DNA of 64,000 bases from Candidatus Gracilibacteria bacterium (GCA_028687475.1 JAQUAB010000001.1:186001-250000), one strand, 5' to 3'. Positions 40,663 through 52,716 are shown, counted from the first letter of the stretch. The notes: generated by a model from the letters alone, not told the origin. Translations and numbers: made by a program.

Positions 40663-43248
40663 TTATTCCCAACTGAACTTCAATGCTTTTTTCTCAACGG
40701 AAAGTTGTACTTTCTTTTTTCGCTTCTTGTCGACGAGCTCATCCGCAATAGCATCTTCGATTTTGTCCTGAATATAGCGTCTCACTGGACGTGCTCCATA
40801 TTCTGGATTGTACGTCTCTGAGACAATGTGAGTCACCGCTTTCGCGTCGTATACGAGAGTGATTCCAATAGTATCGAGTCGAGAAACAAGGTCATCTAGT
40901 TGAAGTAGAACGATCGACTTGAGTACCTTTTTGTCGAGTGGAGAAAATACAACAGTCTTATCAATACGGTTCAGAAATTCCGGAGCAAAGGTATCAGGAA
41001 GCTGTTTCAGAACACGTTCACGAATCCCAGCATAATCCGAAATAATCTTTTTCTCATCGCTCTCGGAAGTATTGAACCCGATTTTTGCAGCTTCATTGTT
41101 GAACTCTTCTGAACCAATATTCGAAGTCATGATGACAATCGTATTCTTGAAGTTCACGAGTCGTCCTTTTCCATCAGAGATAGCACCATCTTCGAGAATC
41201 TGAAGAAGGAGATTGTAGATATCGAAATTCCCCTTCTCAATCTCATCAAACAGCACAATTGAATACGGTTTTCTGCGGACTTTTTCTGTGAGAAGTCCAC
41301 CCTCCTCATATCCGACATATCCCGCTGTAGTACCGATAAGCTTCGATGCGCTCGACTTATCCTGATATTCACTCATATCGATTTTTATGAGAGCTTTCTC
41401 ATCACCGAAAAATTCTTCTGCAAGCACTTTCACAAGCTCTGTCTTCCCTACTCCCGTTGGTCCAAGAAAAAGAAATGATCAAATCGGACGATTAGGGTTC
41501 GATATTCCAACGCGGGAACGCTTCAATGAACTCACAATAGAATCAATCGCCTCATCTTGACCGACAATGCGCTTTTTGATTGCTGGAGCAAGTCCTCGGA
41601 GCTTCGAGAGATCTTCTTTTTCGAGATTCTTGAGCGGAACTCCCGTCATCTGATGAATCACACGCTGAACATCTGCCGATGTGATATGAAGACGATTCTT
41701 GTGCGGAATCACTCGTTTTTTCTTTTTTGTTTCGATTTCTTGTGTGAGCTTTTCGAGTTCTTTTCGTTTTGCAAGCGCTTTCTGATACTGTTGAGAAATG
41801 AGGAACGACTCAATATCTTTCTGGAGGTCTTGGATTTTTTCTTTGATTTCTTCTACCTCAGAAGTGTCGAAACTATAGGTCATACTCTTCGCACTACATG
41901 CTTCATCGATGAGATCAATCGCCTTATCTGGAAGGAATCGCTCTGTGATATAACGATTCGAGAGAGCAACTGCATCCAGAATCGCATCATCTTCGATAAC
42001 GAGGTTATGAAATTCCTCAAATGTTGTCTTCAGTCAATGAATCACTTCGACCGCAGTATCGAAATCTGGTTCTGGAACATCAATCTTCTGGAATCGACGT
42101 TCGAGTGCAGAATCCTTTTCGATATATTTCTGGTATTCTGAAAGAGTGGTAGCACCGATGAGACAAATCTGTCCGCGTGCCATAGCAGGCTTCAAAATAT
42201 TGGCTGCATCGAGTGTTCCTTCTGATCCTCCAGCACCAATAATCGTATGAATCTCATCGATAAAAAGAATAATCTCATTTTCGAGCTTCGAAGCCTCATC
42301 AATCACTTGTTTCAAACGTCCTTCGAATTCCCCACGATACTTCGTACCCGCAACCATGAGCGACATATCGATTGATACGACTCGTTTTCCTTGCATAGCA
42401 AATGGTACTTTCCCTTCTGCAATACGGAGAGCAAGCCCCTCTACAACAGCCGTTTTCCCCACTCCAGGATCTCCGACAAGACATGGATTATTCTTCGTTT
42501 TTCGGTTCAGAATACTAATCAGACGCTCTATTTCTGTCTCACGACCGATAATAGGATCCACCTTTCCTTCACGCGCATTTTGTGTCAGATCCATCCCGAA
42601 GAAATCGAGTGCTGGAGTCTTGGAATCTTTCTTATCTTGCGGTTTATTATGAGAAAACGGATTCTGTGCATTTTTTGAACCATTATTATCCGTATTTGGA
42701 ATATTACTCGAACCCATACTTTCTTCGAGCATTTTCACAATATCATCAATGGGGCCGAATATTCCATTCTCTCCTTCTCACTTTTCCTTTATAGAAGATC
42801 ATGCGATGAGTTTATTTATCTCCATCAACTGGTTCTCGAAGTCTTTCGGAGAAATACCCACAAAATCCAGAAATTGATAAAACCAATTTTCTCCCTGAAT
42901 ACGAAAGAGTGCCAAAAGAAAGTCTTCCACACTGGCTTGCGATTTCTGAAAACTAGCCGCTACTTTCATGCTCATGACAATCAACTCTTTCACTCGTGAA
43001 GAGATACCAATATATTGCCCATCACGGATTCCATCTTCATGCACAAAAGGAGGACGAGAAAGAACATCGATTACAATTTTGTCATTGAGTCCAAAACTCG
43101 CAAAAAGATCGAATATGTTCCCTTCTTGGATATGAGCTATCTGAATAATAACATCTTCTGGAAGAATCTCAGAATAGCCAAATTGTTTCGCGCGATTCTC
43201 GGCTGCGAGCATGATATTTTTGTATTCTTCGGTGAACTGATTGAGCAT
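40663..43248 (-). CDS. clpC: ATP-dependent Clp protease ATPase subunit (ClpC type)
   Basis: 861 aa. Degenerate N-domain (residues 1-150), D1 with Walker [30 protein letters not shown] and GATTLSEY; a UVR-like middle coiled coil ([15 protein letters not shown]) typical of ClpC; D2 with [30 protein letters not shown] and the C-terminal [15 protein letters not shown]. Four UGA-Gly codons, one giving the Gly before SFLFLGP. Start placed at [14 protein letters not shown]. Unfolds substrates for ClpP. Promoter TTGATT/TATAAT at 43294-43320. Confidence 0.94.
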
Positions 43249-43293
43249 AGAGACGATTGTATTATGAAATGAAACTGTAAATTTCGTGTGAAG

Positions 43294-43320
43294 ATTATAG
43301 GAAATTCTCTCGAAAATCAA
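43294..43320 (-). promoter_or_regulatory. clpC promoter
   Basis: Minus strand TTGATT (43320-43315), 15-nt spacer, TATAAT (43299-43294). No CIRCE-like repeat was seen here. Confidence 0.55.
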
Positions 43321-43466
43321 GCAGTAATAGTTCCTTTATCATAGCAAGAAATGGAGAATAATGGAAGTATTTTTCCTTGCACATTTCTCTTCATTCAGTC
43401 TAAGAGTATTTGATTTTTGGGAACTCTCATATACAATCATCCCCAGTCTTTACTCTTCCTTTCCCA

Positions 43467-44150
43467 ATGAGCACAAACACAATTCTTCTCATAGAAGACG
43501 ATGAGGGAATCCTCACTCCTCTTTCGATGTATCTAGAACAATCTGGCTTCAATATCGCGACATGCAAAAATGGCATAAATGCGCTCGATACATTCCGCCA
43601 AGAAAAACCGGTGGTTATTGTTCTCGATATCAATCTTCCTGGAAAAAATGGTATTGATGTTTGTCGGGAAATACGTGAAATCAGTACAATACCTATCATT
43701 ATTCTTTCTGCACGAGAAAGCGAAGACGATAAAGTCACACTTCTGGATCTTGGTGCCGATGACTATGTTTCCAAACCATTCTCTGCACGGGAACTCGTCG
43801 CCCGCATTCATGCGGTCATCAAGCGAAGCGAAATGAAAAAAGAACAAAAACCATCATGAAAGTCAATCATGCTTGGTAATATCACACTCGACGCAAAAAC
43901 ACACATAGCATCAGTAGATGGAGAGGAACTACGACTCACAAAAACAGAATTTGCACTTCTCGAATATTTCATGAAAAATAGCAAAGGAATCATCAAGCGA
44001 GAATCGCTCATGAAGGATATTATTGGATACGATCAATATATCTATGATCGAACGATCGATACGCATATCAAAAATCTCCGGAAAAAAATCGGAAACTCTA
44101 TCGAAATAGAAACAATCCGTGGAATCTGATATCGAGTCAATGAATTGTAA
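43467..44150 (+). CDS. OmpR/PhoB-family response regulator
   Basis: 227 aa. Receiver domain with acidic pair LLIEDDEGI, phospho-Asp in VIVLDINLPGKNGID, Thr/Ser position IIILSARE and Lys in YVSKPFSARELVARI; DNA-binding winged helix with LRLTKTEFALLEYFM, YDRTIDTHIKNLRKKIG and IRGIGYRVNEL. Two UGA-Gly codons, including the invariant Gly of GIGYRV. Start at MSTNTILLI. No histidine kinase gene is adjacent, so it is an orphan in this window. Confidence 0.93.
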
Positions 44151-44205
44151 TTGTTCATTTATTGAACCATAATTATTACAAATAAACGGAATATCTGAAA
44201 AAAAT

Positions 44206-44233
44206 TGCAAGTCTTCTCTATTTTCATAGAATA
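44206..44233 (+). promoter_or_regulatory. murA promoter
   Basis: TTGCAA, 16-nt spacer, TAGAAT, about 25 nt before the ATG at 44256. Confidence 0.6.
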
Positions 44234-44255
44234 AGGAGACTTTCTCTATTTATCG

Positions 44256-45515
44256 ATGCTCAAAATCTCTGGCCCTCAAAATCTCGCTGGCACCGTAAAA
44301 ATATCTGGCTCTAAAAATGCAGCACTTCCGCTCATTGCCTGTGGACTCTTTTTCAAACATTTCACCCTCCATAATGTTCCACATATTGGAGATGTTCACA
44401 CATTTCTCTCTATCATCGAATCACTCGGAGTCAAAGTCGACTTCCATGATAATGGAATACTCACACTCGATACCACACATATGAGTGTTCATTGACTCGA
44501 TCGCGAGAAAATCAAAAAAATTCGCGTTGGAATATTTCTTTTTCCACCACTTCTCAAGCGATTCGGTGGACTCGAGATTCCTTATCCAGGTGGTTGCAAT
44601 ATCGGAAAACGCCCTATCGACGAACATCTCACTGCTTTCTCAACCTATGGTTATGAGAATATGGGTGAAGGTGAAAATATCGCATTCCAGTGAGAAGATC
44701 ATGGGAAAGATATCACTATTCGCGGGAATTTCGCTGTGACTGCCACAGAGAATATTCTCATGATGGCAGCATTCCGTATAGGAAAAACGACTATCGAACT
44801 CGGTGCCATCGAACCACACGTTATCTGTCTCATTGATTTTCTCCGAAGTGTTGGCGTGAATATCGAGGTTACCTATGATCATCACATCAGAATCGAAGGA
44901 ATCGGAACTATTCCAGATACTGCAGAAGCAACGGTCATCTCAGACTATATCGAAAGTGGAACTTTTGTGGTACTCGGGGCACTCACCGCTGAACCATCAG
45001 TGAAAATCGAACATGCGAGAATCAGCGACCTCACTGCATTTCTCGGCAAGTGTGAAGATATCGGAGTGCGCTTCGATCTCGATCAAGAAAAAGATATCAT
45101 CACCGTCTACAATTCTCGTTCGAGTCTTCGATGCGCCAATCTCCAGACGAATGTCTATCCTGGTTTTCCGACAGATCTCCAATCCCCTTTTGCTCTCCTC
45201 CTCACACAAGCAGATGGCATGTCACGTATCCATGAAGTCCTCTTCGAAGGTCGACTCAATTGGCTCATCGAGATAGAGAAGATGAAGTGACATATTGCCA
45301 TCATGAATCCACACGAAGCGCTCATATTCGGAAAAACACACCTCAGAGGTGCAACGGTTTCGAGCTGGGATCTCCGAGCTTGAGTCACTATGATTCTCGC
45401 GGCGATGATTGCTCGAGGAGAGACAACCATCACGAATGTCGAATATATCGAGCGTGGCTATGAAGACATTATCGGAAAAATCGCGAAACTGGGTGGAATT
45501 ATTGAGACAGTCTAA
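44256..45515 (+). CDS. murA: UDP-N-acetylglucosamine 1-carboxyvinyltransferase
   Basis: 419 aa. First committed step of peptidoglycan synthesis. GTVKISGSKNAALPL at the start, active-site loop PYPGGCNIGKRPID with the fosfomycin-target Cys, TDLQSPFALLLTQADGMSRIHE, and EYIERGYEDIIGKIAKLGG at the end. Four UGA-Gly codons (MSVHGLD, FQGED, KMKGHI, RAGVTM). The last two lie after ORF breaks that would remove the C-terminal third under the standard code. Confidence 0.96.
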
Positions 45516-45550
45516 CTTTTCTCTTTTCTAGATAACTAATCTACTCACTT

Positions 45551-45739
45551 ATGTGATACTGAGACTTCGCACCACCGAGCGGACATCACGCGAAAATACC
45601 GCTCACAAAAGCACAAATCAGAAAAATGCAAGAAGCCTACAAAAATGCAGATAAAATCAGCGCAGAAGTAAAGGAAAAAGAAGAGGAAGAACAAAAAATA
45701 TCCGCCAAAGAGACGGATACTATTTTAAAATTTCTATAG
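45551..45739 (+). CDS. small charged hypothetical protein
   Basis: 62 aa, open only with UGA as Gly; the second and fourth codons are UGA (MGYGDFAPPSGHH). The C-terminal half is a charged helix (SAEVKEKEEEEQKISAKE). It lies 35 bp after murA in the same direction and ends TAG. No family recognised. The short size keeps confidence moderate. Confidence 0.5.
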
Positions 45740-45766
45740 ATACACTTACGAAGGGAACGATTATAA

Positions 45767-46231
45767 TTAGATTACACTTACTGGGCCTTCTGCATTTTTC
45801 TGTGCCCATTCAAGTATAGCATTCGCGCTATCAACAAGAGATTCCATATTATTTATCCAAGAATCTCACAGCGAATTATCAGTATCTCGAATATCAATTT
45901 TAGGAAGTCATAGAAAATAGTTTACTACCATTCACTCTGTAAAATGAGCACCGTGATGCTGCAGCCGAGAGAAGTTATCTACATCAGAAAGCACATCAAC
46001 CAACTCTTGTCTTATTTTATTCGCTGTTTCTTTATATCTTCCTGTCATTTTGCTAACATATTCTCACTTAGCTTCCCTTTCTGTATAAAAAGATTCTTGA
46101 ATTTGTAAATAATTTTCTACGACATGTGGACTTGCAGATAATTCTCCACAATTTTTTCCACTAAAATCTCTTATATACACACCCTTGTTTTGAGTTTCAT
46201 AACTTCAGAGATAACCTTGCGATGTATTCAT
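45767..46231 (-). CDS. hypothetical protein with five UGA-Gly codons
   Basis: 154 aa, not recognised. Begins MNTSQGYLGSYETQNKGVYI. Mostly helical by composition (YLQIQESFYTEREAKGEYV, ETANKIRQELVDVLSDV), ending WAQKNAEGPVSVI and TAA. No signal peptide or membrane helix. Convergent with the 62-aa gene. It accounts for the otherwise empty 45.77-46.23 kb interval. Confidence 0.65.
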
Positions 46232-46362
46232 AGATGGAAGAATAGTCTAATAAACTTCTTTATCTTATTCTCTCTCTCTGTATTGTCAAATAATATTTTT
46301 ACTTTTTAATAATTATATATAATTTTCTCGACTTGCTCGAGTTTTTTTGTACAATTGGATGC

Positions 46363-49300
46363 ATGCAAAAATCCTTCTCTGACATCCTCGCTTCTCTGAA
46401 TGAAAAACAACTCGAAGCAGTCGAAACCATCTATTGACCTGTGCTCGTGATTGCCTGACCTGGAAGTGGGAAAACACAACTTCTCGCAGCTCGTATAGCC
46501 AATATCCTTCAGACGACAGACTACCTCCCATCGAATATCCTCTGTCTCACATTCACAGAAAATGCTACCAAGAACATGCGAGAACGCCTTGCGAGCATGA
46601 TTGGCCAGGATGCATATCGTGTTGCGATTCATACGTTCCACAGTTTCGGGAATGAAGTTATCAATCGTTTTCGGTATCTCTCGAAGGAATACACTGACGC
46701 CAAGCCTGTAGATATGATTGAATCTTCACGGATTCTCGACCATATTCTCGAGTGACTCTCATGGGATAATCCGTACAAGCCAGGATTTCGTGCCAGTGAT
46801 ACGATCAAGGAAGTCCTCGGAAATATCGGAAATCTCAAGAAATGAGGAATTACTCCTGCATTTTATCGAGTGATTCTTGAGCTCAATCGTCGTACTATAG
46901 AGCAGATAAACCCTATCATCAGCGAATATTGGAGTCAGATAGATAGCCTCGGACAAAAGAAAGAAGAAAAGGCGAAAAAGATCGAACTTTTCCAATTATT
47001 CACAGAAAAGGTTCAACAATTGTCCGAATCAGAGAAAAATATAGGAAATTATGAACGATTCGAAACAGTATTTTCGCGAAGTCTCGGTGAAGCATGGGAA
47101 CTATACGAATGAGATAACAGCACGAAGTTCATGAACGCTTGGCGCGATACTTGGACACAGAAGAACTACAAAAATATCCGTGAACTCAAGGAAACCAGCA
47201 AGCTCGAGAAACAACTCGCTCTCGCTGATATTTTCGAACTGTATCAGAATACTCTGAAGGAAAAATGACTCATCGACTTCTCTGATATGATCCTCGAAGC
47301 TATCAGCCTCATCGAAGAGAATGATATTGTCCGCATGAGTCTCGCAGAGACCTACCAATTCATCATGATCGATGAATTCCAGGACACCAATGAAGCTCAG
47401 ATGCGACTCATCAACGGAATCCTCTCAGTTAATACCGAGAATCCGAATATTTTCGCTGTTGGTGATGATGATCAGTCCATCTACAAGTTCCAGTGAGCTA
47501 ATACGAAAAATATCCGCGATTTTCACGATAATTATCCAGATACTCGACTGATTATCCTCGAGAAAAACTATCGTTCGAAAGAAGAGATTATTCATGCAAG
47601 TCGTTCAGTTATCAAATCAGAAATGAACGATATATGAAATATCTTCGAAGGAGCAGTGAAAAAATTCGAAGCTATTCGAGAAACTGGCGGTAGTGTCAGA
47701 AAAAGGAAATTCAAGAATGAACTCGAAGAAATCTCATGGATCATCGATGATATTGCATCAAAAACCACTTCTGGAATCCATCCGAACGAAATTGCTGTGA
47801 TTACGAAGAAGAATAAAACGCTCGAACTCATAGCAAAATGACTACTCGAGAAAAATATCAGTGTCAATCTCTCGAAGGATGAATCTATTTTCGACAATGA
47901 GATTATCATCCTCATCCTCAATATTTTGAAGCTTCTCGATACTCTCGAAGGAAGTTATCGGGAGGAAAATGCTGAACTTCTCGTGAGTATCATTTCTCAT
48001 TCGTGTTTCGCCATCAATCGTCTCATTCTCTGGAATATATCCAAGACTATCTACCATGCTCGAAAAGATACGACGAAATCCTGGATCGAAACCCTCGCAA
48101 ACCATGAAGATGAAAAGATACGAAATATAGGGAATTTTCTGAAGGAGCTTTCTCAGAGAGCGTACACCGAACGACTCGAAGATATTATCGACTATATCAC
48201 TGGTGCGAATCAACTCTCACTTCCTGATGACTACGATGATGAAGGAAAGAAAAATCCACTCCAGATCGATATGTTCTCTGGAGAAAAAGAAGAATACATT
48301 TCACCTCTGTATTCTCACTTTTTCGGACATATATCGAACCATAATTGATGAGATATACTCTATTCACGTCATCTGGCGAACATGCGAGCATTCATAGAAA
48401 ATGTCCGCAGTTACAAGAATGGCAAGAATTATCTCACGCTCCATGATGCTATAGAAATCCTCGATCTCATCGAGAAGTACGATATCCAGATAGAAGTCTC
48501 CCACATCATTGGTGATGAATCCAATGCTGTCAATCTCATCACGGTCTACAAAGCAAAATGACTCGAATGGGAATATGTCTACGTGCCATGCATCCATACG
48601 AGAGAATACAAATCTGGGAAGATTTCTGGATCAACTCTTCCGAAAAATCTCCCACTCGAAGCCGATCGGGATGATGATAGTGATATCGAGCGGCTTATCT
48701 ATACTGCCTTCACTCGTGCGAAGGATGCACTCACTATCACCTATTCCGAGGAGAGTATCAGTGAGAAATCTCTCGAGCCACTTGCTTGTATCGAAGTCGA
48801 AAGTACTGACTGGGAAGAGTCCACGACCACACCACTCACGAGCCTCACGGAAACACTCGAAATCGAGAAAAAAGAGTTGTTTGCACTTCCCTATCTCGGC
48901 GAAGAACAAGACTTTCTTCGCGACCGTATCGAGAAACTCTTCGTCATGAATGCCACAGCACTCCAGAACTTCCTGAATGTTGCCGATGCTGGACCAGAAT
49001 ATTTCGTCTCGAATTCCCTCCTCCGTTTCCCCCAGGCAAAAAATATATCCGCCACCTATGGTTCTGCGATGCATAAGGCACTCGAAGATTTCTTCACCGA
49101 CTACGCGGGCAAGAAAACCTACAAGAAAGAAATCCTCTTCGAATCGTTCGAAACATATCTGAGAAAGGAAGGATTCGACCGAAAAACCGAAGAAACCTAT
49201 CTCGCACGGGGAAAAGAAAACCTCGAATCGCTCTACTCGGAAATCACGGGACAATCCTATGGAGAACTCTTTCTCGAATATGATTTCCGTGCGGCACATG

Positions 49301-49764
49301 GTGGAACATTCTTGCCAGTGGATGAAACCAATGCCATCCAACTCACAGGAAAAATCGACCGTATCGAGCGGCTTCCTGACGATTCTCTCATCATCACTGA
49401 CTACAAGACTGGAAGTGGATTCGATACTTTTGATGGGCGCGGAGCAGAATATGAGAAGATCAAGCAATGGAAATATCGTCTCCAACTCTGTTTCTATGCG
49501 ATCTTGTTCGAACTCTCTCCTCGCTGGCGTATGTTCCAGAACAAGCGATATGAACTCTTCTTCGTCGAGAAAAATCGTGATGAAGATCGATTCCACCGTG
49601 TTGTCGAGTATATCCAACAAGGAGAGATTGAGCGGACAAAGAGACTCATCATCGCAGTGATATCGAAAATCCAGAATCTCGACTTTCCTGATATCTCGAA
49701 ATATCCGAAAACACTGGAAGGAATCAGGATGTTCGAGGAAAAATTATTAAATTGACAAATATAG
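46363..49764 (+). CDS. UvrD/Rep-type helicase fused to RecB-like nuclease domain
   Basis: 1133 aa. Helicase motifs: I (VIAGPGSGKTQLLAARI, Gly from TGA), Ia (LTFTENATKNMRERL), II (FIMIDEFQDTNE), III (AVGDDDQSIYKFQGAN), IV (LEKNYRSKEEI), V (VNLITVYKAKGLEWEYVYVP) and VI (LIYTAFTRAKDAL). Residues about 880-1133 carry a PD-(D/E)XK nuclease (HKALEDFFTDY, LTGKIDRIERLPDDSLIITDYKTGSG). Thirteen UGA-Gly codons. This AddA-like layout suggests double-strand-break end processing; no AddB or RecC partner is adjacent. Leaderless-type start after TACAAT. Confidence 0.9.
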
Positions 49765-49802
49765 TTATTTTATTATTTTATATTAAAATAACGCTTTAAC
49801 AT

Positions 49803-50309
49803 ATGTCCAGATACTACTTGCAGAATCCTCGAGGTTACTGAGAAGGATGACCCCTCTGTCTCACTTACAGATCAGGTTTTCTCTGATATCAATCACAACA
49901 AATTGCAACATTACTATGAAAGAAAAGAACTTGATTAGAGGCCACTTGTGAATTATTCTGAATACCACCTCATGTTGTAGAGCCTTTCTTATGAGGAAAA
50001 GATACAGACAGAGAAATACTTATCCATGCTTTTGATATTTTCACGGAAAGATACAAAACAATTCCTAAAAACACTTGTAATATAAAAGTCCAAGACCATC
50101 AATATATTTGACTCAGGGCTATTGGACTTATCATACAATGAAGAGAAAGTTTAAATGCAATAAAAGAAGAAATAGGATTTTGACCTCAAGCAATCAGTCA
50201 AAAAATACATCTTGCACACAGACTTCTAAAAAACGGTTGGAAAGAATTCCAACATGATATACTAACTGCAAGAGAAGAATTGGAATATAGTTCAGAAACA
50301 AATAAATAA
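49803..50309 (+). CDS. hypothetical protein with ten UGA-Gly codons
   Basis: 168 aa, not recognised. Ten UGA in 168 codons, so nothing is visible under the standard code. N-terminus MSRYYLQNPRGYGEGGPLCL; the C-terminal part LNAIKEEIGFGPQAISQKIHLAHRLLKNGW could be a helix-turn-helix. Ends TAA, 5 bp before the next ATG, so probably cotranscribed with the HD gene. Confidence 0.65.
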
Positions 50310-50314
50310 TTCTT

Positions 50315-50896
50315 ATGTTTCTTGAGCAGTTCAATCAACTTAACAATATTCATCAATCTTCCGAATCAATTCTCGCTCTTGAGAAATTTTTATCAGATGT
50401 ACAAAGAGTCTGGACAAAAGATCCTGAAATCCAAGAAGAAGAATCTGTTCTAGATCATACCAGGGAAAGTATAGAGCTCGCACGCAAATATTCTCATATC
50501 ATCGAGCAATATGGATGAAATCCTCTCCGAGTCGTCCATCTCCTCGAAGTACATGATATTCCTGAGATTCTCACGGGAGATACCGATCCACGACGCATCG
50601 ATGCTCATGTGAAGCATGTTCGTGAGGAATGGGCAATGACACTTCTGATTTCAAACCCGAGCGACCGTGAAGCTTGGCAAGAATATGCAGAAGGAGAAAG
50701 TATCGATGCACAATTCGCAAAAGCATTCGACAAAATGCAATTTCTCCTAAAACTTCAAAAAATAGGATGGAGAAGTGAATATCCATGAGCTATGAGAAAC
50801 TATAGAAAATATTTCCTCCCCTTTCCTGAACTTCTCGAGATAGTCGACCATCCAATATTTTCTACCATTGTTTCTTCCGAAAGTACCACCATATAA
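50315..50896 (+). CDS. HD-domain hydrolase (YfbR/HDDC2-like)
   Basis: 193 aa. HTRESIELARKYS carries the first His, LRVVHLLEVHDIPEILTGDTDPRR the HD pair and the EILTGD signature typical of 5'-deoxynucleotidase relatives; a distal FDKMQFLLKLQ segment follows. Two UGA-Gly codons (QYGGNPL, EYPGAM). The 3' end overlaps the convergent rhomboid gene by 35 bp. Confidence 0.8.
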
Positions 50897-51434
50897 GCCC
50901 AAAAACTGCACCGAAAAAGTGTCCGACGAAACTAATATTTCCCATGAATCCGATAGCAATATTCAGAACGAGCATGACGAGAATCTGATTCGCCATCGGA
51001 TGATGTGCCGTATGGAGATCAATCCAGAGATACGAGAGGATCGCCATACAGAATCCCGAGATACCAATCGTGAGAGAATATGGAGCGAAGAACCAGAGCG
51101 CCGCAGCAACGAAAATCGTATTGAGAAGAAAGAAGAGTTGGAATCGCCCCTTACTCATGCGAGTCTCCACTTCTGGTCATGCCTGGTAGAGAAAATAGGA
51201 ATTGAAAAGAATATGCAAGATGCTTCCATGAAGAAACTGATAGAGAAATAACTGCCCAATAAATAGAATCATTCCATCTCCAGAAAGAGAAATATGATGA
51301 AATCCAAATAACGATACAATACCTGGAAATAGAAATCCAAGTACAGATACAATCACTGCTACTACAATAAGTGCATGAGAGAAATATTCTTTCGGATAGA
51401 ATGGAAATGGAAGTTGAGTTTTGTATGAACGCAT
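50862..51434 (-). CDS. rhomboid family intramembrane serine protease
   Basis: 190 aa, six predicted membrane helices. HGSILHILFNSYFLYQAGPEVE (Gly from UGA), catalytic Ser in GISGFCMAIL and catalytic His in FVGHFFGAVFGLIWW. The HGSxxHxxxN loop and WR-like region are family hallmarks. Cleaves transmembrane substrates; targets unknown. Ends TAG inside the convergent HD gene. Confidence 0.92.
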
Positions 51435-51445
51435 AGAAAAAATCC

Positions 51446-51475
51446 CTTTACGAATAAAGGGATTTTAGGAATTTT
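51446..51475. terminator. hairpin between rpsO and rhomboid
   Basis: AAATCCCTTT, loop ACGAAT, AAAGGGATTT, with T on both sides. Could act as a terminator for rpsO read-through or in the opposite sense. Confidence 0.5.
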
Positions 51476-51501
51476 TGGAAAGAATACAACTCTTCATATC
51501 A

Positions 51502-51604
51502 TTTTGTCATTCCGAACGGAGTGAGGAATCTCTTTCAAATATATTTTGAGAAGCTTTAATACAGCGGAGAGAGATTTCTTCATTTCATTACGAGATGACA
51601 AAAA
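51502..51604. repeat. palindromic interspersed repeat, copy 3
   Basis: TTTTGTCATTCCGAACGG at one end and GATGACAAAA at the other, with GAATCTCTTT / GAGATTTCTT inside. Same ends as the copies at 2114-2214 and 53176-53244. Confidence 0.75.
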
Positions 51605-51632
51605 TAAAACCCTCGAACGAGGGTTTTTGGTA
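51605..51632 (-). terminator. rpsO terminator
   Basis: Stem AAACCCTCG / CGAGGGTTT with T run on the minus-strand side. Confidence 0.8.
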
Positions 51633-51633
51633 A

Positions 51634-51897
51634 TTATTTTCGGAGTCCGAGCTTCTCGATAAGAGCGAGATAGCGAGATTCTTCCTTCTTCTTGAGGTAA
51701 TCAAGAAGTTTTCGACGTTTTGCTACCATCATCACGATACCGCGACGAGAGTGATTGTCTTGCTTGTGAGTCTCGAGGTGATTCTTCAAGTTCTCGATAC
51801 GAGAAGTGAGAATAGCAACCTGAACTTCTGGAGAACCAGTATCGCCCTTGTGCGTAGCGAACCCTTCCATGAGGGATTTCTTTTCTTTATGATCCAT
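51634..51897 (-). CDS. rpsO: 30S ribosomal protein S15
   Basis: 87 aa, normal length. [47 protein letters not shown] and [10 protein letters not shown] are diagnostic. Start at [10 protein letters not shown]; longer frames include the promoter region. No UGA. Primary binding protein of the 16S central domain. Promoter TTGCTT/TATACT at 51968-51995 lies at the hrcA end. Confidence 0.97.
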   Translation of the reverse strand: MDHKEKKSLMEGFATHKGDTGSPEVQVAILTSRIENLKNHLETHKQDNHSRRGIVMMVAKRRKLLDYLKKKEESRYLALIEKLGLRK

Positions 51898-51967
51898 ATT
51901 GTAGGAATTACAGTATTTTGAGATAAAAAATGTCAAAACCCGAAAATACACGAGTCAAAACAAATGG

Positions 51968-51995
51968 AGTATATAGAAAGGCTTCAGAAAAGCAA
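51968..51995 (-). promoter_or_regulatory. rpsO promoter
   Basis: Minus strand TTGCTT (51995-51990), 16-nt spacer ending TTTCTA, TATACT (51973-51968). Confidence 0.65.
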
Positions 51996-51999
51996 ATTT

Positions 52000-52698
52000 T
52001 TATAATACTTGTCTCAGCGCCGTGATATTGAATGCATAGTCCATCTTCGTCGAACCAAGAATTCCGAGATATCCTTCATATTCCCCGATTTCAATTTTCT
52101 TCACTATCATGGTCGAACTCTCGAGTTCTGGAAGAATATTCTCTTCCCCGATGAAGACAGAAATACGATTGGTAATCTCCAGTTCTGAGAGAATATCGAG
52201 AAATTGATGTTTATTTTCGAGAAATTTGATCACTTGATACATTTCTTCGCCAATGACTCCTTTATTTCTATCGAAATAATTCGAAAGTCCGAGATAATAC
52301 GAAGCACCAAGAGAAGGAATGCACGCGAACGTAATCTCACCCGTGATTTTCGTCAATCGAGATACGAGAGCATAGAGGGCATCATCGATGCGGTTATTCT
52401 CGACTTTTCGAGCATATTCTTCTTCTGCTTCGAGAAATACGGCAGGCATCGCCTCCATCAGATAATCCACAAAAACTCGAAGTCCACGAGTCGTCGGAAG
52501 TCGTCCAGCACTATTGTAGGGCTGGAAAATGAGTCCCATTTTCTCGAGGGAAGCCATATCATTGCGGACTGTTGCAGATGATACCTGAAGATCATGTTTT
52601 GCAAGAAGTGACTTTGAGCCCGTAATTTCTCCAGTCTTGATATATTCTTCGACGATGAGCTTCAGGATATGAACTTTTCTTTGATCGATTTTTTTCAT
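52000..52698 (-). CDS. hrcA: heat-inducible transcription repressor HrcA
   Basis: 232 aa against about 340 usual. Winged helix RKVHILKLIVEEYIKTGEITGSKSLL, VSSATVRNDMASLEKMGLI, HSAGRLPT-type segment (NSAGRLPTTRGLRVFVDYL). The C-terminal domain is shortened but retains IVKKIEIGEYEGYLGILGSTKMDY, matching the HrcA end. Represses groESL via CIRCE; a CIRCE-like site precedes groES here. No UGA. Sits between nfeD and rpsO. Confidence 0.93.
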   Translation of the reverse strand: MKKIDQRKVHILKLIVEEYIKTGEITGSKSLLAKHDLQVSSATVRNDMASLEKMGLIFQPYNSAGRLPTTRGLRVFVDYLMEAMPAVFLEAEEEYARKVENNRIDDALYALVSRLTKITGEITFACIPSLGASYYLGLSNYFDRNKGVIGEEMYQVIKFLENKHQFLDILSELEITNRISVFIGEENILPELESSTMIVKKIEIGEYEGYLGILGSTKMDYAFNITALRQVL

Positions 52699-52716
52699 GA
52701 CAGAAACTTTTATGGA

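Noticed and set aside
44234-44240. AAGGAG upstream of murA as Shine-Dalgarno
   Set aside because: About 17 nt from the ATG, too far, and no other gene here has one.
48631-49620. 329-codon open frame antisense to the UvrD-like gene
   Set aside because: Shadow of the nuclease-domain coding region, no recognisable motif.
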